Of a stretch of 64,000 nt of DNA, positions 6,914 to 14,628 are shown in pieces (the stretch's first letter is position 1; the number at the start of each line of letters is the position of its first letter). The position numbers and the translations under genes were made by a program. The stretch comes from Bacteroidales bacterium (GTDB lineage: Bacteria > Bacteroidota > Bacteroidia > Bacteroidales > Muribaculaceae): positions 62,001 to 126,000 of the forward strand of contig DXXM01000003.1 of the NCBI GenBank assembly GCA_019416285.1. The letters run 5' to 3'. A model generated the notes under the pieces. That model was not told the DNA's origin. It saw only the letters and a list, made by a program, of their open reading frames with translations, and made no database searches.

Positions 6914-8047
6914 ATGAAGCGTAATATACTCATAACCGGCGGTGCCGGATTTATCGGCAGCCATGTGGTAAGACTTTTTGTCAACAAATATCCGGACTAC
7001 CGCATTGTCAATCTTGACAAGCTGACATACGCCGGCAATCTCGCAAACCTCAAGGATATAGAGGATAAGCCAAACTATACCTTTGTCAAGGCCGACATCG
7101 CCGACCTCGAAGATATGCGTCGCATCATCCGGGAATATGAAATCGACGGAATAATCCATCTCGCCGCCGAAAGCCATGTGGACCGCTCCATCAAGGATCC
7201 GTTTACCTTTGCGCGCACTAACGTGATGGGAACACTCGCGCTACTCCAGGCCGCGAAAGAATACTGGGAGTCCCTTCCGGAGAAATATGACGGCAAGCTC
7301 TTCTATCACATCTCGACCGACGAGGTCTACGGCGCCCTTGAACTCACTCATCCCGAGGGCATCGAATCTCCCTTCACCACCGCCGCATCCTCCGAGCATC
7401 ACCACGCCTATGGAACGGAATTTTTCCTCGAGACCACAAAATACAATCCCCACAGCCCCTATAGCGCCTCCAAAGCATCGTCTGACCACTTCGTCCGCTC
7501 ATACCACGACACCTACGGCATGCCGACGCTGGTGACAAACTGCTCCAACAACTATGGCCCTTACCAATTCCCAGAGAAGCTTATTCCGCTGTTCATCAAT
7601 AATATCCGTCACCGCAAGCCCCTCCCGGTCTATGGCAAGGGAGAGAACGTGCGCGACTGGCTCTATGTCGTAGACCACGCACGCGCCATCGACACCATCT
7701 TCCACAAAGGTAAGGTTGCCGAGACTTATAACATCGGCGGCTTCAACGAGTGGAAAAACATTGACATCATAAAGGTCGTAATCCGCACGGTCGACCGTCT
7801 TTTGGGCAACCCCGAAGGCTATTCCGACGAGCTAATCACCTACGTTACAGACCGCCTCGGCCATGACATGCGCTACGCCATCGACTCCCGCAAACTCCAG
7901 CGCGAACTCGGTTGGGAACCCTCCCTCCAGTTCGAGGAAGGCATCGAAAAAACCGTCCGCTGGTACCTCGACAATCAGGAATGGATGGACAACATCACCT
8001 CCGGCGAGTACGAAAAATACTACGACGACATGTATAAGAACAGGTAA
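6914..8047 (+). CDS. rmlB: dTDP-glucose 4,6-dehydratase
   Basis: 377-residue extended short-chain dehydrogenase. The NAD-binding GGAGFIGSH is at residues 9-17, the STDEVYG loop with the catalytic Asp/Glu at about 133-139, and YSASK (YxxxK) follows at about 178. It converts dTDP-glucose to dTDP-4-keto-6-deoxyglucose for dTDP-L-rhamnose or related deoxysugars of surface glycans. The other rml genes are not in the window. It lies immediately after the toxin gene without an obvious promoter of its own. An insert near residues 155-175 (rich in T, A, S and H) is usual for Bacteroidales members. Confidence 0.95.
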   Translation: MKRNILITGGAGFIGSHVVRLFVNKYPDYRIVNLDKLTYAGNLANLKDIEDKPNYTFVKADIADLEDMRRIIREYEIDGIIHLAAESHVDRSIKDPFTFARTNVMGTLALLQAAKEYWESLPEKYDGKLFYHISTDEVYGALELTHPEGIESPFTTAASSEHHHAYGTEFFLETTKYNPHSPYSASKASSDHFVRSYHDTYGMPTLVTNCSNNYGPYQFPEKLIPLFINNIRHRKPLPVYGKGENVRDWLYVVDHARAIDTIFHKGKVAETYNIGGFNEWKNIDIIKVVIRTVDRLLGNPEGYSDELITYVTDRLGHDMRYAIDSRKLQRELGWEPSLQFEEGIEKTVRWYLDNQEWMDNITSGEYEKYYDDMYKNR

Positions 8048-8170
8048 GTATCATTATTGTTGACTGATTTCGGTTTAGAGCGGTTTATGGCATTTAATAT
8101 CGTGAATTTCTTATTGAGGATTAGGCTAAAATGATAAAAATAGCTTGATTTGGATTTTGTTAACTTATTT

Positions 8171-8212
8171 TAACTAATAGGGGGGGTAATTTTGCTTTTT
8201 TAGTTATCTTTG
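8171..8212 (+). promoter_or_regulatory. Promoter region of the fimbrial operon with a G7 tract
   Basis: A perfect -7 TATCTTTG lies at 8205-8212. Where the TTG -33 element should be (8182-8184) there is a run of seven G (8180-8186) instead. A 7-bp inverted repeat, TAACTAA (8171-8177) and TTAGTTA (8200-8206), flanks the tract. The remaining 8048-8170 stretch is AT-rich and shows nothing else clear. Confidence 0.55.
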
Positions 8213-8259
8213 CCGTGTATTACGTAAATAAATGTAAACGATTCGGCTTGACTCTACAC

Positions 8260-8940
8260 ATGTACCGCCACCTCATATCAGTAATGATTCTGCTTATTTC
8301 CGGCTCCATCCATGCGGTCGATGATACGGCATGCGTAGGATACATCGGTAAATCCGCAGAGACGGTTGTGAGTAAACCTTTCTACATGTCGCTGAGCACT
8401 AATATGCTTTACGATGTTCTCCTTGTTCCGAACATTGCTGCTGAATTTTATCTCGGGCACAGATGGAGCATTGCTGCCAACTGGATGTATGGTTGGTGGA
8501 ACACTAATCGCCGCCATCGCTACTGGCGAGTCAACGGAGGAGAAATCGCATTGCGCAGGTGGTTTGGCACACACTCAGGATGCAAACCGCTTACGGGGCA
8601 CCACATCGGGGCTTATGCACAGGCCGTCACCTACGATTTTGAGTTCGGAGGCAAGGGCCAGATGGCAGGTAAACCAGGCGGTACACTATGGAATCAGTGT
8701 AGTTTCGGAGCAGGCATTGAATATGGCTATTCGCTTCCCGTAGCTTCGCGCGTCAATATTGATTTCTCTGTTGGTATCGGATATTTCGGCGGCAAATATT
8801 ATGAATACATCCCGAGTGACGGTCATTATGTCTGGCAGAGCACTCACCGACGCAATTGGGTCGGACCCACAAGGGCTATGGTGTCGCTTGTGTGGCTTAT
8901 CGGCCACGGCAACCGCAATGCGAAAGGAGGTGCCCGATGA
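8260..8940 (+). CDS. DUF3575 family protein, first gene of a fimbrial operon
   Basis: 226 residues from the ATG at 8260. A GTG at 8215 would give a longer product but falls at the predicted transcription start. A hydrophobic signal segment (HLISVMILLISGSIHA) is followed by a short-strand beta-barrel pattern (FYMSLSTNMLYDVLLVPNIAAEFYLGHRWSI, FGAGIEYGYSLP, VSLVWLIGHG), the form of DUF3575 outer-membrane proteins. These precede fimbrillin genes in many Bacteroidales. The final codons overlap the DUF5119 gene as ATGA. Its role is probably in fimbria anchoring or assembly. Confidence 0.82.
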   Translation: MYRHLISVMILLISGSIHAVDDTACVGYIGKSAETVVSKPFYMSLSTNMLYDVLLVPNIAAEFYLGHRWSIAANWMYGWWNTNRRHRYWRVNGGEIALRRWFGTHSGCKPLTGHHIGAYAQAVTYDFEFGGKGQMAGKPGGTLWNQCSFGAGIEYGYSLPVASRVNIDFSVGIGYFGGKYYEYIPSDGHYVWQSTHRRNWVGPTRAMVSLVWLIGHGNRNAKGGAR

Positions 8941-9983
8941 CTTCCCCTTTCCGTTCCCGCCTGCTGGCGCTCGCCGTGTTGTCGGCTCTTATGGCATGCA
9001 ACCATAAGGAGCTCTGCTTCGACCACGACAGTCATACACCTCGTTTCGCAACGAATGTCACGATAGAACACTCCCTCGAATGGGAGCAGCCATACGAAAA
9101 CCGTACCGACTGGGCTCTCAACTGGCCCGGACTCGGACTTGCTTTTGGCTACGACGACCTGCGTCCCGCTATTCCGGAGGGGATACGCATGAAAGCCTTC
9201 AATGTCGGCGGAACACGTATCGAGACCAATCTGTCCCCCGCAGGTCAGGAAATCTACCTGCCGCCGGGCGAAAACTCGCTTCTTTTCTACAATAACGACA
9301 CTGAATATATAGTGTTTAACGACATGGGCTCTTACGAGGAAGCCTCGGCTACGACCCGCAGCCGCTACCGTTCATCATACAGCGGCAATCCCTATTATGC
9401 GCCGGCGCGCAGCGGTGGAGAGGATGAGGAGACAGTCAACGCGCCCGACATCCTTAGCGGCTATTATACAGACAGCTATGTGCAGAACCGCGATACACGT
9501 CCTCAGCAGCTTTGTGTCACTATGCACCCACTTGTTTTCACTTACGTTGTGCGCTATCGCTTCGAGAAAGGCTATGAATATGTGGCGCTTGCCCGCGGAG
9601 CTCTCGCAGGTATGGCCCGGTCGGTCTATCTTCACAACGGACGAACTTCCGCCAAAGCTGTAACAGTGCTTTTTGACTGCACTCTTGAATCCTGGGGCAT
9701 ACAGGCCATCGTGAAATCCTTCGGTATTCCCGACTTCCCCAATCCGTCATATTCACGCGGCAGCAATGATTTCGCCCTCACGCTCGAAGTGAAGCTAAGA
9801 AATAGCAAGATACTTAACTTTCACTTTAATATCACCGAGCAGATGAGCATACATCCGCATGGAGGTGTCATTACGGTCGACGGCATAAAAATTTCGGAAA
9901 ATGATGGGGCGACCGGAGGTTCCGGCTTCGATGTTGACGTTGATGACTGGGGTGAATTTGAAGATGTCACCATTGATTTTTAA
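8937..9983 (+). CDS. DUF5119 lipoprotein of the fimbrial operon
   Basis: 348 residues from ATG 8937, which overlaps the previous stop. The lipoprotein signal ends in ALMAC (C21), followed by NHKELCFDH, the N-terminal feature of DUF5119. The mature part has beta-rich segments of fimbrillin-like character (about residues 40-330), including LDDLRP-type loops and an acidic C-terminus (DVDVDDWGEFEDV). It is likely an outer-membrane lipoprotein acting as minor pilin or assembly partner. The fimbrillin gene follows after 33 bp. Confidence 0.82.
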   Translation: MTSPFRSRLLALAVLSALMACNHKELCFDHDSHTPRFATNVTIEHSLEWEQPYENRTDWALNWPGLGLAFGYDDLRPAIPEGIRMKAFNVGGTRIETNLSPAGQEIYLPPGENSLLFYNNDTEYIVFNDMGSYEEASATTRSRYRSSYSGNPYYAPARSGGEDEETVNAPDILSGYYTDSYVQNRDTRPQQLCVTMHPLVFTYVVRYRFEKGYEYVALARGALAGMARSVYLHNGRTSAKAVTVLFDCTLESWGIQAIVKSFGIPDFPNPSYSRGSNDFALTLEVKLRNSKILNFHFNITEQMSIHPHGGVITVDGIKISENDGATGGSGFDVDVDDWGEFEDVTIDF

Positions 9984-10016
9984 TAATTAATATTTATAAT
10001 ACATAATTCTTTATTT

Positions 10017-11054
10017 ATGAACAAATTCCACTATCTCGCAATTGTCGCAGCAGGCGCCATGACGCTTGTCGGCTGTTCGAATGACGAGATCATCTCCTCA
10101 TCCGAAAACTCCCGTGCCATCGGCTTCAATGCCATGGCCAATAAAACGGGCCGTGCCGATGTCACGACCAACAACATAGAACGTTTCCGTGTATTCGGAT
10201 GCACTATGGACAATGGCACAACAGCTAATCATGCAACTATCTTTAACAATGTAACTGTGTCCCGGACAATGGAACCTCTGGGGGATTGGGGATACACGAA
10301 TACCCAATACTGGGCTCCTAATAAGGATTATTATTTTGTCGCTATTTCGACAAATGTAGGAGCTCCTAAGTGGACCTATACAGTTCCGGAATCACATGAC
10401 ACAAATCTCCAGGTCGGCGATAATTTCAAAGGGTACGGAACTGTGACTATGGACGTCAGCGAAATTGGAGCAGGAAACGATCTTGTCTATTCATTTGCTT
10501 CCCGTGCTACCGATGCAACTATAACAGACGCCTCGAAAGTATCTTTCACATTCTATCACATGCTTTCACGTATAGGTATGAAATTCACTAACGGAATCGA
10601 AACCGCTGGATATACTTTCAAAATTTCTAATGTTAAAATAAAGAATATTGCGAAATCCGGATCGGTTGACCTCGGAGCTGACCCAGCAAACATTACGTGG
10701 AATTTAGGCACAGAAAAAATTGAAATAGGTATTGTGGTTCCTGACAATAATGAAGCTACACAAAATGCCAGTGTTGAAACAAGTGAGCATAAATACATTA
10801 TCCCCGGCACTCAGGAATTGTCTGTATCGTTTGACGTAGAGGTTTTTCTCAAGAATGTGTCTTACAGTAAACGTTCCCTTGAGGGCACCATTGCTTCCAA
10901 GGAATATAAACCCGGTGTCAGCTATATGCTTAACGCAAGCATAACAGCCGACAATATCGTCCCCGGCGGTGCCAAGCCTATCGAGTTCACTGTCTCATCG
11001 GTCAACGGATGGGGTACAGATGAAGACTCCGACATAACCATCAAAAATGAGTAA
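10017..11054 (+). CDS. Fimbrillin family lipoprotein (probable major fimbrial subunit)
   Basis: 345 residues; lipobox TLVGC (C20), then CSNDEIISSSENSRAIGFNAMANKTGRA, the usual N-terminus of fimbrillin-like (Mfa/FimA superfamily) proteins. The N-domain ends near TQYWAPNKDYYFVAIS and the C-domain has SFTFYHMLSRIGMKF and the final VNGWGTDEDSD. Such subunits are exported as lipoproteins, cut by a surface protease and polymerised by donor-strand exchange. Sequence is more AT-rich than neighbouring genes. A stable hairpin directly after this gene could favour its expression over the next one, which is why it is suggested as the major subunit. Confidence 0.82.
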   Translation: MNKFHYLAIVAAGAMTLVGCSNDEIISSSENSRAIGFNAMANKTGRADVTTNNIERFRVFGCTMDNGTTANHATIFNNVTVSRTMEPLGDWGYTNTQYWAPNKDYYFVAISTNVGAPKWTYTVPESHDTNLQVGDNFKGYGTVTMDVSEIGAGNDLVYSFASRATDATITDASKVSFTFYHMLSRIGMKFTNGIETAGYTFKISNVKIKNIAKSGSVDLGADPANITWNLGTEKIEIGIVVPDNNEATQNASVETSEHKYIIPGTQELSVSFDVEVFLKNVSYSKRSLEGTIASKEYKPGVSYMLNASITADNIVPGGAKPIEFTVSSVNGWGTDEDSDITIKNE

Positions 11055-11110
11055 ATCACAAAGCCGTGCGTCCATGATGTTCAAGAGGCAGTTCCGGCTT
11101 AATTCGTAAC

Positions 11111-11147
11111 AATATGCGTGTCCCTGCTACGGCAGGGCGCGCATATT
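11111..11147 (+). terminator. Strong intercistronic hairpin with UACG tetraloop
   Basis: AATATGCG (11111-11118) pairs with CGCATATT (11140-11147) and CCCTGC (11122-11127) with GCAGGG (11132-11137), separated by a TACG loop closed by C-G, the extra-stable cUNCGg form. No T-run follows, so it may be a partial terminator or an mRNA-protecting 3' hairpin between the two fimbrillin genes. Confidence 0.7.
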
Positions 11148-11204
11148 AAACACTTTCGATCCTGAAAATCTTCAATCCAAAATATTTTCATTATTCATTC
11201 TGCA

Positions 11205-13361
11205 ATGCAAACACTACGCTTAGGCATAACTCTCACCGTTTCAGCGGCCCTGATGCTTGTCTCTTGTTCGGAAGAGGACGTGAAGACGTCTCCGGACGCT
11301 ATCAGTGGCAGGCAGATCTGTTTTGACACCGGGGTGATACCTGTGTCGCGCGGCGAAGCCGAATCGGTGCCGGCCGACACATTCTGTCTTGTCGCCGATT
11401 GTGCCGACATTCCTGTGTTGCATTGCACAGGCGAAACAGAGCCGATGAGCGTGGCCGCTCCCTCCCGTGCCTCGGACGCGACTCTGGGCGACATCGAGCA
11501 GTCAGGTTTCGGCGTCATAGCCTACGCTTCGTGGTATGAACCGCTGCTGATGGACAATGACCACTATAAGCGCAACGCCTCAGGCATCTATCAGTCGCAG
11601 AATGTCAGATACTGGATTGACGATCACGATGCTGAAGTAGGTTTCTATGCTTTCTTCCCTCACAACACCAAAGGTTTGACGCTGCCCGACGACAAGGCTT
11701 CGACCGACCTATCATATACCGTCCCGGCGACTGCATCCGAACAGACCGATATACTTCTTGCCGTCAGCAAAGGCATTGTCAGTGACTATATAGGGGCCGA
11801 CAATCAGTATCAGCCTGTGCCCCTGACTTTCCGACATCTGCTCGCAGGTGTCAGAGTCCGCTTCGCCGACATCCCCGACGGGTGGAAGATAAAGTCTGTT
11901 AGTTTCAGTGGGCTGCATCTCAGCGGCACACTCGACTTTGCCGCCGACAATCCACAATGGACATACACTGATGCTGCCGGGGGTGTAATTTCCACAGACA
12001 ATCCATCGGCTGAAACGCTATTCACCGCGCTTCCCACTGTCACGGCCTCGCAGACTTCGCAGGAGGTCACGCTGACGGTGGTTGTCGACGACGGCACACC
12101 CGCCGGACGCTCATACAGCAGCAGACTGACGGCTGTCTGGAAAATGGGCAACAAAACTACATACACTATAAACATCAACAACTATCAGTTCTCAATCGAG
12201 AACACCACTGATATTGACGCCCACTATGTCATACTCACGACCGACATCAAAGCTGAGGGTGTGCGGGCAGATAAAAACTGGACTGTCACCTGCGAGACCA
12301 GCGGGGAGCCGTCGGATGTTTCTATTCAGTTGCAGAGCGAGATGAACGAATATTCCAGACTGGGGTTCTGGACTGATAAGCTGTATGAAGAGTCGACAAA
12401 CTCTGAGCCTAAGGGAAGCGCACGTGGTGCAAAAACACTGGAGCTGATAGGTTCAGGCTCTTTCCCGGTCGCTATATTCGTGCCTGAGAATACAGGCGAG
12501 GTGACACGCGACATTAGGCTCACTGTAAAAATCGACGGCAAAACGGAAAAAGAGCTGCTCATCCGGCAACTCTGCCCTGCATGGGCCGGTAGTGGCGATG
12601 ACCGTATCGGTTGGGAACAGATTGACGATGACGTAATAGCACAATATGGTTTCAAATGGAATCGAGTGGCATACTACGCTTATTTGTATACAGCAGATAC
12701 CCGTGCTGAAAGAGAATCTTATTCTTCATATTGTCAGAGCGTTATAGATAATAATCAAGCCGGTAATTATGCGTCAGTCGATTACTTTTCTTATAATTTT
12801 CTCGCCAGACGTTACTGTATTAAAATTGAGTATGGGAAACTTAATACATACGTGGGCAATGCAAGTGATAGAAATGAGGGTCAGCTAAATACAAAGAATC
12901 TATTGAATTTAATAGGCTCGGCAGCGATAACTGGTGCTTTTGAAAAAGTCGTCAGTGAGATAAAGAAAACTGAAACCGGCAAGGAAAACCAACCGGCGTT
13001 TCGATTAGGAGATGGTGGATGGAATGAGGCCCCCATGTGGACAGGCGATGTCATCAACGGCTCCCCGGCAGTAGGTGATTGTGTTAAAAAGAACAGATAT
13101 AATCTGTTACAAACGACAAAAACAGTTGCAGGTGGTGATACAATGTTGGAATTATCACCGTTCATAAATGACGAAGATATCGTGTGGTTTTTACCGGCGG
13201 TCGACCAGTTTTCAACTCTTCCCTCTGCTGTGGCCTCATCCATTGTACCGGGTGATTGCTGGTCATCGACAGCCGTTACCGATGGCGAGAACGCTTATCT
13301 GGGAAACGGAAGCACGGATGAACGCCTGATAGAGCATAAAGTCCGCGCAGTACGCAAATAG
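11205..13361 (+). CDS. Large fimbrillin-family lipoprotein (probable tip or minor subunit)
   Basis: 718 residues; lipobox LMLVSC (C21). Residues about 25-330 are fimbrillin-like (GFGVIAYASWYEP, VRYWIDDHDAEVGFYAFFPHN, FRHLLAGVRVRFADIPDGW). A BACON-like or immunoglobulin-like segment follows at about 335-460, and the C-terminal third (about 470-718) ends in a FISUMP/DUF1566-like motif with WFLPAVDQFS, CWSSTAVTD and HKVRAVRK. This domain order is typical of adhesive tip proteins of Bacteroidetes fimbriae. The 12640-13150 part is more AT-rich than the rest, which may reflect a swapped variable domain. It is the last gene before a clear terminator. Confidence 0.78.
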   Translation: MQTLRLGITLTVSAALMLVSCSEEDVKTSPDAISGRQICFDTGVIPVSRGEAESVPADTFCLVADCADIPVLHCTGETEPMSVAAPSRASDATLGDIEQSGFGVIAYASWYEPLLMDNDHYKRNASGIYQSQNVRYWIDDHDAEVGFYAFFPHNTKGLTLPDDKASTDLSYTVPATASEQTDILLAVSKGIVSDYIGADNQYQPVPLTFRHLLAGVRVRFADIPDGWKIKSVSFSGLHLSGTLDFAADNPQWTYTDAAGGVISTDNPSAETLFTALPTVTASQTSQEVTLTVVVDDGTPAGRSYSSRLTAVWKMGNKTTYTININNYQFSIENTTDIDAHYVILTTDIKAEGVRADKNWTVTCETSGEPSDVSIQLQSEMNEYSRLGFWTDKLYEESTNSEPKGSARGAKTLELIGSGSFPVAIFVPENTGEVTRDIRLTVKIDGKTEKELLIRQLCPAWAGSGDDRIGWEQIDDDVIAQYGFKWNRVAYYAYLYTADTRAERESYSSYCQSVIDNNQAGNYASVDYFSYNFLARRYCIKIEYGKLNTYVGNASDRNEGQLNTKNLLNLIGSAAITGAFEKVVSEIKKTETGKENQPAFRLGDGGWNEAPMWTGDVINGSPAVGDCVKKNRYNLLQTTKTVAGGDTMLELSPFINDEDIVWFLPAVDQFSTLPSAVASSIVPGDCWSSTAVTDGENAYLGNGSTDERLIEHKVRAVRK

Positions 13362-13395
13362 CCATGACAGTATTTGAGTAATTGTCAAAATACAG

Positions 13396-13453
13396 AAACA
13401 GGCTTTGCATCATCTGTCTGAACTCTTGTTCGGACGTGAGGCAAAGCCTGTTT
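13396..13453 (+). terminator. Terminator of the fimbrial operon
   Basis: A 13-bp perfect stem, AAACAGGCTTTGC (13396-13408) with GCAAAGCCTGTTT (13441-13453), encloses an inner hairpin GTCTGAAC / GTTCGGAC (13416-13434). It ends in TTTATTTAT. It may serve both strands because the CMD-cupin gene converges from the right. Confidence 0.8.
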
Positions 13454-13575
13454 ATTTATGGGGGATTATCCATTCCTTAATTTTTGGGACAGGCGGTGTA
13501 TGTCTGACGGAATTTCCCCAAGTGGGATGAGACGCTGACGGATGAGACAGTGTCTTCCCGGTCAGAAAGTCGGTG

Positions 13576-14427
13576 TCAGGGAAGTTTGTCGTATTCCTCG
13601 TCGGTGACGGGTTCAAGCCATACGTTTTCGGTCTTTTCACCGGGGATCTCGAAGGCGAGGTGAGAGAACCAGCTGTCGGCCGCTGCACCGTGCCAGTGCT
13701 TGACATTGGCGGGGATGTGGATTACGGTGCCGGGAAGGATTTCCTGCGCGGGCTTACCTTCTTCCTGATACCATCCGCGTCCGGCCACTCCGACGAGCAT
13801 CTGTCCTCCGCCCGAAGCGGCTTTGTGGATGTGCCAGTTGTTGCGGCAACGGGGCTCGAAGGTTACGTTGAAGAATGGTACTTGCGACGTGGAGACGGGA
13901 GCGAGGTAGCTCTGTCCGATGAAATATTTCGCATAGGCGGTGTTGGGCTCGCCGATGGGGAAAATCATTTCCTGCTGGAACTTCTCGCGTGCGGATGAGG
14001 CGGCGGTGTCGTCTTTCCACACCTCCTTGGCCTGACGGAAAGCAGCCCAGGCCTTGGGCCATCCGGCATAGAAAGCCACATGGGTGATTATTTCGGCGAT
14101 TTCGGTGCGGGTGATACCGTTTTTGCGTGCTTCCTGAAGGTGGTAGGTGAGCGAGGAGTCGGTGATGCCCTGGCTGATGAGCGAGGTGACGGTGACGAGG
14201 CTGCGGTCGCGCAGGCTGAGGAGGTCGTTGCGGCTCCACACTTCACCGAAAAGTATATCGTCGTTGAGACGGGCAAATTCCGGGGCGAAATCTCCGAGGG
14301 CGTCGCGTCCGGCGGTCTGCACAATCTTCGTTCCGTGTGACGAGGGCTGTGCGTTCTGTGTCTGTGATTGTGCCATTAGGGATGAGATTAGTAAAAGGGT
14401 GACAAGTATGGGATTCTTATGTTTCAT
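13576..14427 (-). CDS. Secreted carboxymuconolactone decarboxylase-cupin fusion protein
   Basis: 283 residues from the ATG at 14427 (an ATG seven codons upstream lies too close to the predicted -7). A signal peptide (ILVTLLLISSLMAQSQ) is followed by a CMD/AhpD-like helical domain at about residues 35-140 (EVWSRNDLLSLRDRSLVTVTSLISQG, EIAEIITHVAFYAGWPKAW) that lacks the CxxC of AhpD. A cupin follows at about 165-260 with the metal-binding pattern NWHIHKA and HIPANVKHWHGAA, histidines intact. Both domains occur in fused form in Bacteroidetes; the substrate is unknown. Periplasmic location is inferred from the signal peptide. Confidence 0.85.
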   Translation of the reverse strand: MKHKNPILVTLLLISSLMAQSQTQNAQPSSHGTKIVQTAGRDALGDFAPEFARLNDDILFGEVWSRNDLLSLRDRSLVTVTSLISQGITDSSLTYHLQEARKNGITRTEIAEIITHVAFYAGWPKAWAAFRQAKEVWKDDTAASSAREKFQQEMIFPIGEPNTAYAKYFIGQSYLAPVSTSQVPFFNVTFEPRCRNNWHIHKAASGGGQMLVGVAGRGWYQEEGKPAQEILPGTVIHIPANVKHWHGAAADSWFSHLAFEIPGEKTENVWLEPVTDEEYDKLP

Positions 14428-14452
14428 ATACGGGGATGTTTGTTTCACTCTG

Positions 14453-14460
14453 CAAAGTTA
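14453..14460 (-). promoter_or_regulatory. -7 element upstream of the CMD-cupin gene
   Basis: TAACTTTG on the - strand, a full match to TAnnTTTG. No TTG is seen at the expected -33 position, so the promoter may need an activator. Confidence 0.5.
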
Positions 14461-14628
14461 TGACAGACAGAGGCGGGAATCCATACACATATTCTCCGAA
14501 TACTTACCAATATTACAGATTTCAAACGGCGGGAAATCCGGTGCCGGTTATTGAGGCTGTTTTGAAAAACGGCACTACAACAAATCATGGGGGTGAAAAT
14601 TTATGATTCTGCACCGTCCCTCTGCCGG

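Noticed and set aside
8215..8259. Upstream GTG extension of the DUF3575 gene
   Set aside because: It begins three bases after the -7 element, at or before the transcription start; the ATG at 8260 gives a normal signal peptide.
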